Of a DNA stretch of 64,000 nucleotides, positions 44,852-64,000 are shown piece by piece; within the stretch, counting starts at the first letter, position 1; every line of letters starts with the position of its first letter. Source of the DNA: Enoplosus armatus. Lineage: Eukaryota > Chordata > Actinopteri > Centrarchiformes > Enoplosidae. The notes under the pieces are model-generated. The model ran no database searches. It worked only from the letters and a program-made list of their open reading frames with translations, and had not been told where the DNA came from. A program made the translations under genes and the position numbers. Location of the stretch: positions 11,656,956 to 11,720,955 of the forward strand of contig NC_092182.1 of the NCBI RefSeq assembly GCF_043641665.1. The letters run 5' to 3'.

Positions 44852-47800
44852 ATGGCCCACGCCACCAGTATCCAGTACGAGCCGGTGGCAGAGATTGGAG
44901 GAGGCGCTTACGGGACAGTTTATAAGGCCCGAGATACAGAGAGCGGACAGTTTGTGGCTCTGAAGAGCGTGCGTGTCCAGACGGACCAAAACGGCCTCCC
45001 GATCTCCACAGTCAGAGAGGTGGCTCTGTTGAGGAGGCTGGAGCAGTTTGACCACCCCAATGTGGTCAGGTAAGACCGCTGTCAAAGTGTTGTGTTTCCA
45101 GCTTCACTGTGAACACCTCGCACAGAAGTCACTGTTTTTATTGCACATGACAGGCTCATGGATGTATGTGCCACCCAGAGGTCAGACCAGGAGACCAAAG
45201 TCACTCTGGTGTTTGAACATGTGGACCAAGACCTCAAAACGTACCTTGAGAGAGCCCCAGCTCCAGGATTATCCCCTGGCCACATTAAAGTGAGAATAAT
45301 ATCTAAACTGCATAATCTGCCAAATAGGTTAGATGAAATAAAACTGTATGGGAAGGATGTCGTGTCTCTGTGTTATTTAGGGTCTGCTGTGTGTTTTTTG
45401 CAGGACCTGATGAGGCAGTTGCTGTGCGGTCTTGCATTCCTTCACTCTAACCGCGTGATGCACCGAGACCTGAAACCAGAGAATATTCTGGTAACCAGCC
45501 AGGGCCAGGTGAAGCTGGCTGACTTTGGACTGGCCAGGATCTACAGCTGCCACATGGCCCTAACTCCTGTGGTAGGAACGCACCCGGACCACACAAATAC
45601 TGTATTGCGTTGCGTATATAGTATACCATCATCTGAGGCAGCTGCTGGTTTCCATTCATTTCAGTTCAAAATAAAAATCAACCTTCAGCCACTGAAATTG
45701 GTTGAGACTCTACCGACTTCACTTTGCCCTTATGGATGTGCCCATGTTAGCTTATTATTTGTCTTCTGAGTTAAATTTCCTGACAACGTAGCATGAATGT
45801 GATATTTCTTCAATAACTCACTGCTGCATCTTGGTTTGAGCTCAGTTTTGACAAACCTAAGAGTCTACAGTCTTGCTAGCAGCTCCGTCAGGCTGCACTC
45901 AGGCAGCTAAATGCTAACCTCAGCACGCTAACTTGCTCACAATTATAATGCCAGTATTTAGGCAGGTAATATTTACCAGGTTTATCTCTGTTTAGCCTGT
46001 TTAGCATGCTAAAGTCCAAAGTTCATTTGATGTTCATACTGTAATGTTAGTGAAATTCATTTTAAAAATGACCTGCAGACCTGGATGGTAGGAAGTCTAC
46101 AATGTGGTAAGCGTTTGAAAATGGTCAGCAGAAAAGCAGCTACAGGTTACTTTGTTAACAAGCTAAAACATGAAAAAAAGTACAGTTCTTTCTTAATTTC
46201 CTGTATACTGTGAGTCATAAGTTTTTATTGGTTTTAAATTGTATTTTAAATGATCTGGTCTCGCCTCTGCTGATGGACTCCATGTTTGTGTCTCCCAGGT
46301 GGTGACACTTTGGTACCGACCTCCTGAGGTTCTGCTGCAGTCCAGCTACGCCACACCTGTGGATATCTGGAGCACCGGCTGCATCTTTGCTGAGATGTTC
46401 AGACGCAAGTGAGTTGGCAGACTGGCGCTATATATCTATGTTTATGATTTCATTTAATGCATGTGTCAGTATTTAATTCCAGGTTGTGTCTCGAGAAGGT
46501 AACACGGACAGATTTTTGATGTGATTTGTTGAGAAGAGAGGCCTTGGGCAAAGGAACAGTGCATTCGATTTTTGTCGTCTGATTCATTAACGCAAAAAGT
46601 GGCAGAGATTTGATTACATATCCTGGAGGTACCTTTGCAAGGTGGAGGTCTGTGCTTACAAAGTGAGCTAGTTTCTCATGTAACTCAGGCTAGCTCAGAG
46701 TTTGAAATCGAGTCGCTTCACACACATTCTTCTACTTTGCTTTGCCAAATATGTTTTCAAGGAAACTACTGCTTGGATAAAGTTCACTGGCAACATGTTT
46801 TCCAATCCAGCAAGTGTGGCATCTTTACACATAAATCATAGGTAGGGATTGTGTGGGGTGTACAAAGTACAGGACCGGGGGCCCATTTTCAGCCTTGGTT
46901 AAAACACTTGGTTAAGGTTGGGAAAAGATTGTGGCTTTGGTTAAGCATTGACAAAAGTCTTGTTCTGTCTTGTCCTTTTCTTAACCTTAATTAAGCACTT
47001 GAAGTTGCCTAAATGTGACCATAAAAAGGTTATGATATTGTAGAGAAAACAGATTAAATTATTAAATTATTTTTAGGAGCAAGGTTTTCACAGATACAGG
47101 GATATTTCAGCTTTTCTTTTTTATAGTCCCAAACATGCTGACGCTATATTATCAGACATAACAGAACATAAAAGATTTCACAGTATTATGTTGATTATCA
47201 GAAGGAGGTATGCTCCACCTTTTAGACTCTTCTCTCATTGACAACAGTAGGTACACGAGCGTCTAGAACACATCACACATTTCTGTGTCAGAGCAGCCGT
47301 GATGAGTTTGCCACCAGTTCAGGAGGGTTCAGATTATATCGTTTTATGAGAAAATCACATTATGAGGTTATCTGTGGCTCTGGGGAAATCTGGTCTGGAG
47401 CCTTAGACCGTCCGGTAGGTGACCTGGTGAAAAACATCCGGGCTTTGCCACACACACACACACACACGTTATGTTACAGCACATACAAATGTGTTATTTC
47501 AGTCTGTCCCCTCCTCCAAACAAGTCTACAATAAATTTACTCCAAACATGCAAAAATAGTGGATGTTATTGACACGTGCTGTAGTTGTACTTTACATCTT
47601 GAAGTCACAGCTGTGTCATCAGCGTCAACACATCCAAACATTATTGGTGTTAGCACATCCACAAACGGCTTCTGCAAGTCATAATGTGTGAATTTAATTC
47701 AACTTATTCTGCTTGGAGACCATGAAGTATTTTGTGATTGGGCTGCCTCAAAGCTTTTGTTTATAACGTCTCTTCCTGATCAGCTGAGAACAGACAGACA

Positions 47801-49451
47801 CAGTAGCTCCATCTAGTGGTGAAGATGACACATTGCACAAAGACAGCGGTCAACTTGAAGAGATTAAAATAATTGCCTTGGGAACAGTTAGTATAATGGT
47901 GGTGATGATATAATGATACATCGATGGAGCAGAGGCACAGTGTTATACTGTTCTGGCTCATAGTATCATGAACAATTAACAAGTTGATGTGGGCGAGATG
48001 TTGCAAACTTACACAAACAGTAGAATCATTCAACTTGCCCTTCATGGCAAACTGCTGATCTGTGTCTGAAGGACATCGTGGTGCTGTTTGCTCTCCTGCA
48101 TGCACAAACAGGAATTAATAAAATGGCATCTGCCTCTATTAACTTTGGTACAAACTTTCTGTCTGTTAGACCTTTGTTCTGCGGAGAATCAGAAGTGGAC
48201 CAACTTGGGAAAATCCTTGAGTGAGTAACAACCAGTTTCCATCACGTTTACCTGACCAGGAGGTGTACTGGAAGATGTTTGAAAACAATATGTCATTTCA
48301 GAGTTATTGGCTTGCCACCGGAGGAGGAGTGGCCAACTGATGTTACACTCTCAAGAAAGAACTTCCTCCCTCTCTTACCTCGCCCAATCGCTGACTTTGT
48401 TCCAGAGATAAATGAGCAGGGGGCGCAACTATTGCTGGTAAGTCGTGAATTAAAATCCTGCTTGGGAATTGATTCATTTTCAGCCGTACACAGAGATGAA
48501 ATCAGGACAGTAACAGACAAGTGTCCCCAGACTCCTGAAGAATGTTCTTCACTCATAGTCTGCTGATATACAACACAAGCCACAAGAATTTCACTGATGC
48601 AATATTAGAAGTTCTTGTGACCAGTGTGACTTATCCAGCTGGTTAAACTAGAGGAGAGACTTACAGCCGTTCTGTCCAAAGAAAAGTATTCTCTCTGCAT
48701 TATAATTTACAGGAAATAAGACCTAAAATCCCAATTAGTATTTAGCTGTAAACGGATCTAAAAAAAGGAAATGTACAGGAAATGGTGTTTTTTCTGGGAT
48801 TGAACACTTAACAATACCTGTTTAAAGTAGTAGTTTTATTCTGCCTCTCTATATGATGTAGAAAATGTAGGTTTAAGTGCAAAATAAGAAACACGCTTGA
48901 GGCAAGACTTTATTGAAATAACCACATTAAAAAAACTTAATCCTATAGACCAAAGAAAGCTAATGGGTTACATTAGCTATTTTGGTGACTTTTCTCTGCA
49001 CTTGTTAAATGAATAGTTGAAGATTTTTGACCAGTAACTTCCTGCAATTTCCAGAAGTTGCCTGGCAACTGGTCCTGGCTGAAAATAGTCTTTTACCCTT
49101 TAGAGGTGCTGGTAGGTGGATTTTGTTACCTCTGGATGGAGCCAGGCTAGCTGTTTCCCCCTGTTACCAATCTTTATGCTAAGCTAAGCTAACCTGCTGT
49201 GGGCTCCAGCTTCATATTGATTGTACAGACTTGAGAGTGGTATCAACCAAGTCTTGGCAGGAAAGTGAATGAGAGTATTTCTCAAAATGTTAAACTGTTC
49301 CTTTAAGATATGACGCAGCTCTAATATCCTCTTGTTCTTTCTTCCACAGAAAATGCTGACCTTTGACCCCTTGAAACGAATATCTGCCCTGAATGCCCTA
49401 GAACATCCATATTTCCAGGGCGAGGAGACATTGACTCAGACAAAAAGCTGA
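44852..49451 (+). CDS. cdk4: CDK4, cyclin D-dependent kinase
   Basis: G1 kinase that pairs with D cyclins and phosphorylates RB proteins; inhibited by INK4 proteins. Coding exons are 44852-45069, 45154-45289, 45404-45571, 46299-46408, 48170-48220, 48302-48437 and 49350-49451 (TGA). They sum to 921 nt, giving 306 aa (human 303). Visible: Gly loop [15 protein letters not shown], catalytic Lys38, the C-helix motif PISTVRE (Glu56), HRDLKPEN (Asp140), DFG at Asp158 and T-loop Thr172 in MALTPVVVTLWYR. CDK4 rather than CDK6: MAHATS start, [17 protein letters not shown] (CDK6 has PQN), ALTPV, and a short C-terminus. Unlike mammalian CDK4 it lacks the poly-Gly loop, reading [13 protein letters not shown]. 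The APE motif reads PPE. The start is the first ATG in frame, with a good GCCATGG context. Confidence 0.97.
45865..46035 (-). repeat. Interspersed repeat R1, partial inverted copy (CDK4 intron)
   Basis: The reverse complement carries the R1 words: agctaaatgctaacctcagc and cgctaacttgctcac are complements of the gagcatgttagca/gttagcatttggct section. Confidence 0.6.
46409..48169 (+). other. CDK4 intron between coding exons 4 and 5
   Basis: 1.76 kb; contains a (CA) tract at 47449-47467. No exon or other gene is supported. Confidence 0.6.
49005..49306 (-). mobile_element. TTAA-type MITE, copy 2, in last CDK4 intron
   Basis: Starts TTAAATGAATAGTTGAAGAT and ends CTCAAAATGTTAAACTGTTCCTTTAA, so the ends are inverted repeats bounded by TTAA. 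The internal tttatgctaagctaagctaa is the complement of gcttagcttagcataaa in the 11308-11677 copy. It ends 43 bp before the last CDK4 exon. Confidence 0.8.
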
Positions 49452-50227
49452 AACGATGCAGTGAAACATGCAGTGAGAGGTAACAGTGTCTAAATTTAGA
49501 CCTGGCCTAATCATAAAGGATTTCAATTTCATTCAGTGCATTGCCTTTCAAGACGTCTGGGTTTTGCTTTGGGATATTTTTTTGTCACTCCTGCATCAAA
49601 AAAGGATTAAAGCCTGAGAAATGGAATGAACTTAAGGATCACTGGCATGTTTTCCAACATGTAAATGTCACAATTAATGATGTTAACATGTCGTGTCTTC
49701 AAGGACAGTACCAGTGTTTTTGATGTCTGATTTCTGCATCAGTCTCGTCAGCAGGGACTGATGCACAGAAACGTCTGTCATCTCCTCTGAAATGTTGCTC
49801 TTGTTATTTGTATTATTATTCCTGTACAGTGTTTAGAGAGAAGGAAGCAGAGATTTCGTCTTTTCTTGTTACAGGCTGAACAAAGCCTGGCAGACAGAAG
49901 TGACACCTCGGGGTTAGAGCAGCCAGTCAGTTAGTTAGTGATCTCACTGTATGTGTTTTAATATTTATCATACAGAAGGAACAATAACCCCATAAGCCTT
50001 TGACAGGCATTGAGCTGTATGAAAACCATGAGGAAAAGAGAGAACAGTCTAAAGTAGTAAAAGAAAAACGCACAAGAAAGACACACATTACAAAAATACT
50101 GGTATTGCCCTTAAATAGTGAAAGAAATTGTTTCTTTTATCAGACGACTGAGGGGTCAGACTTCATTTCATGTTTAACACTTTTTGCTAAAACCATCTGA
50201 AATCAACCAGCACTGCAACTACAAATG

Positions 50228-50233
50228 AATAAA
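50228..50233 (+). terminator. Candidate CDK4 poly(A) signal
   Basis: AATAAA about 780 nt after the CDK4 stop, followed by T-rich and ttgtgtatt sequence. An ATTAAA variant occurs earlier (near 49606). The choice is not decidable from sequence. Confidence 0.4.
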
Positions 50234-51599
50234 AACTTTTAATCACATTCAGACTTTATTTGTGTATTATTATTATTATTATACAGATGGCAGCCATATA
50301 AAATGAATAAATCTGATTCTATAAAAACTGAAAGACTGAAATGTTAAATACAATTGTAATTGTAAATGAAAAATACAATGAACTCTATTAAACTTTAATA
50401 ATAAAAAAAGACCAAGTAGCCTCACCACACTGCTTTTGTCCTCTAATGTTGGCCCAATACACAGTTAACGAATGTGTCTTAATCAGCGAGACATGTTTTG
50501 TTTGGGTGAATTGTTTTTGTGTTTCACATATGGGAAACCAAACCATTAAGTATTTCACCTCCTTAAAGAGACAGATGTTGATCAGGACTGAAGCTGAGAA
50601 ATCCTGAAATGTAGTCCCAAATATTCTGCAGGTCAAGCTCCTAAAACAGTGGGTCCTACACTTCCAATAATTTACATTATTTGAATTTGTCACTTTGGTC
50701 GCAATTGAACATGAACAATCTAACTACTACAAAAAGAAACTTTTCCCTAATATAAAAGAATGTCATGTTAAATTGCAAACATTCATACACAGTAATAACT
50801 TGAGATAATAGTTCAACATTATTCACTTCTTAGCTGAGATTTAAATGAGAAGCTAGTCTGGTCAGTAAAACTGCAGCTCCAGCTGTTTTGTTACACCTTC
50901 CTCTAAAATAGACAATTATCTGTCACTATTTCATCAAAATAAGAAACAAAATTCCATCATTTGATATAATATGTTAAAGTATCTTCACCCTGCTGACATC
51001 TTGGCCCTGCTACACATCTAAAATATTTGTTCCATGTTTCTACAGTATTTATTTAAATGTAAAATATTCATGTGCACACAATCTTCATCTGTATTCCAAA
51101 GTAGATATTTACAGCAACTTCTATTTTTGCTGGTTGACAGTTTAACCTTGTTTGGTTGTAATTGCTGTGTTTTGATTGATCCACATATTCAATTAATTTC
51201 TAAAGGATCGGGGAACTCGAGTTCAACTGTAAGAGTGACAAAAGAAAATGCTAATTAGGTAGATTTTTTAATCATCTTTTACATGTTGACACGCAGAGAG
51301 GGAAGAGAAGTGGCTTCCCCCCTGAAAAGAGAGTGTTTAGTGAAAAGAGATATTTTTCCTTCCCTCTCTTCTATGTTCTTCTACTGTCCTTCATCATCAC
51401 CTGCAAACCTAAATGAGTAGCTTCAGTTTCCTCTCCATGTAATTTAAATACATGCTGCCTCAGTTTCCCTTCCTAAACATGTTTATCTTCTTTAAAGTCT
51501 TCCTGCTTTTTTTGCTATTTTATGCCCTGTTGCAATGATCCATAGACGTGCAGACTGTTCCCTCCTGTGCATCCTCACTCTGTCACTCAGAGGGGACAG

Positions 51600-52463
51600 A
51601 CGAGGAGGCAGGAGCTGCCCATGAATTGCTTTGGAAGAGGAGAGGGGAGAGAAAGAGCCGGAGACGGAGCAGATGCACTGGCAGGAGGAGAGCTGAGGGT
51701 TATTCCTTTCTTTCTCCTGTCTCTTTTGTTGTGTCGGCACAGATAAAAATCTGATGAACGCGGGTAAGGATAGGCACCACCACCTCCACCTCCATCACCA
51801 CCTCACTGCAAAGCCTCTCATCCCCAGCCCCCGGAGCTGGATCCAGTGTGGAGCAGGTTGTGCGGCAGGCTAACGGCAGGCTAGCGGGGGGGGCTGTGAA
51901 GCTCTGTGGCAGCGAGAAGAGGAGGGAAAAAAAAGGAGGAGGGGCTGTGGTGAGCTGGTGGGCTTCCTCTGCCTCACAGACACATTTTATTGACTTGCTA
52001 ATTGGATGAGGCACTCGGAGGAGAGGATGCGGTGAACGAGAGGAGCTGCTCTCCAGAGGAGGGGATACAGCCACAAGGAATCATTGCTTGGGTTGCGTAA
52101 ATCCGGCTACTTCATCTCTCTCTCTTTTTTTCTGTAAATGTTCTGGAGACATAACAACAGATGTTTTCCAGCATCTCCCAGTGACCCTCACACCGTGCAT
52201 GCATAATTTTATGCATGACATTGTCGAATGGAGGCTCCAGCTGCCAGACGCTTCGTGACAAGTGAATGATTTCCATTTTGATGTTTTTACACCCTTTTCC
52301 CTTTCACCTGTTTTTCCTCTTGGACTCATCAGCTGGAGCTTTCTTTTTTTTCTCTCTCAACCTTATTTGATGTGCCATTTGGCAATCTGATGGCGAGATA
52401 AATTCTTCATCAAATCAAATGTACAAGGAACTGTGCAATGGATATTCTTCAGTGAAAATGAAG
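51600..52463 (+). other. Putative AGAP2 5'UTR exon region
   Basis: A GA-rich, GC-richer stretch ends in a donor-like AATGAAG|gtatga at 52463/52464. The AGAP2 coding exon is preceded by a good acceptor, ccctgcttcag, at 53019-53029, so an upstream leader exon is likely. The left limit is arbitrary. Confidence 0.35.
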
Positions 52464-53045
52464 GTATGAAATGAGGCAAAAAAATCCAAGACACAGACAC
52501 ATACTGTAGTAAGGTGGCATTATTCAGCCAGTGTTCATTTTAGTCCTAGTCAAGCGAATGCATAGACTGTTGCATAATTCCAGGCTGAAATCTCAGGCTA
52601 AGACATCAACACAGTGAAAAAGAAATGTCTCCTTGTATCTATTGTATCTACATGTCAGATCTGCGCAGAATATATGAGTTTAAGAAGGGAAGCAGAGCAA
52701 AGAGTGGGGAGGATTATGAATGAATCAGTGGTAGAGACCAGTAGTAGCGGTGTGCATTGAGGAGGATTAATGGAGGCATTAAAAAAAAAAACAGTCTAGA
52801 CTTGTTTCACCACTGGGTCAGCCTTTTAAATATATTCTGGTAAATTTGCAATTCGAAGCATTCCTTATCCCTGACTCTTCATGTCTTTTATTAAAGGCTT
52901 TGGGAGTGGGAGACTGGGATTCTTGTCAAGTGCACAGTCCTGATATCAGACTCCATCAGCTACACAAGGTTTGATCAGGAGTCTGTGTTTGATCTTGATC
53001 CTAGATTTTTTTCTCTCCCCCTGCTTCAGTCTTGTCCTGGTTGCC

Positions 53046-53072
53046 ATGACTGAGGCGTGCAGGTCTGGCTAG
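53046..53072 (+). promoter_or_regulatory. Short upstream ORF before AGAP2
   Basis: ATG to TAG of eight codons (MTEACRSG), in good context (gccATGa), ends 41 nt before the AGAP2 start codon. It could lower translation of the long isoform if transcription includes it. Confidence 0.45.
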
Positions 53073-53113
53073 GTCAGAGAGCAGGTGCCACTGTGCTGAA
53101 GTCTGCTGTCCCA

Positions 53114-63993
<10,880 letters not shown>

Positions 63994-64000
63994 GTAAGCA

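Larger units (their letters stand above)
49452..53029. other. CDK4 3' flank and AGAP2 upstream region
   Basis: The left part is the presumed CDK4 3'UTR. ATT repeats are at 50266-50281. From about 51540 the sequence becomes GC- and purine-richer, as expected of the AGAP2 promoter and 5'UTR. No tetraspanin (TSPAN31) exon is visible on either strand; the open frames here are low-complexity Pro/Ser or Glu/Arg shadows. Confidence 0.55.

Noticed and set aside
51492..52329. Several 68-124 aa frames upstream of AGAP2, considered as TSPAN31 remnants
   Set aside because: Low-complexity composition, no membrane spans or CCG motif; explained by the GA-rich 5'UTR region.
53057..53113. 19-residue N-terminal extension of AGAP2
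   Set aside because: It would need a GTG start; the first in-frame ATG is 53114, which begins the conserved PIKE-L N-terminus.

Overview
The window is vertebrate nuclear DNA from a ray-finned (teleost) fish. It holds interrupted genes with GT-AG introns whose proteins match vertebrate families residue by residue. Between them lies AT-rich sequence full of microsatellites, homopolymer runs and short non-autonomous transposon relics that I recognise as typical of teleosts, probably percomorphs. There is no operon, phage, plasmid or CRISPR structure.

Five genes were rebuilt exon by exon. From left to right: (1) CYP27B1, minus strand, first three coding exons only (3024 down to 1117), the rest lying beyond the left edge; (2) METTL1, minus, complete, six exons (20380 to 14541, 246 aa); (3) MARCHF9, minus, complete, four exons (30903 to 23250, 337 aa); (4) CDK4, plus, complete, seven coding exons (44852 to 49451, 306 aa) with a likely non-coding first exon near 37.25-37.53 kb; (5) AGAP2 long form (PIKE-L type), plus, fourteen coding exons (53114 to 63993, 869 aa so far), running off the right edge inside its PH/ArfGAP part.

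This is the fish counterpart of the human 12q14 block AGAP2-TSPAN31-CDK4-MARCHF9-CYP27B1-METTL1. Compared with the human order as I know it, two differences stand out. CYP27B1 and METTL1 are swapped and both flipped, as one inversion of a two-gene block would give. TSPAN31 is not found between CDK4 and AGAP2. The genes are not a pathway: vitamin D activation, tRNA m7G methylation, a membrane E3 ligase, a G1 cyclin-dependent kinase and an Arf GAP. They share location rather than function.

The non-coding sequence contains a TATA/GC-box promoter for CYP27B1, a possible bZIP site for METTL1, several transposon families (one hAT-like copy keeps near-perfect 8-bp target duplications; one copy sits about 40 bp from a CDK4 splice acceptor), and three unexplained hairpin-forming inverted repeats (12346-12443, 18885-18936, 37934-37983). 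I found no credible novel multi-gene system. The hairpins and the local inversion are the items most worth following up.
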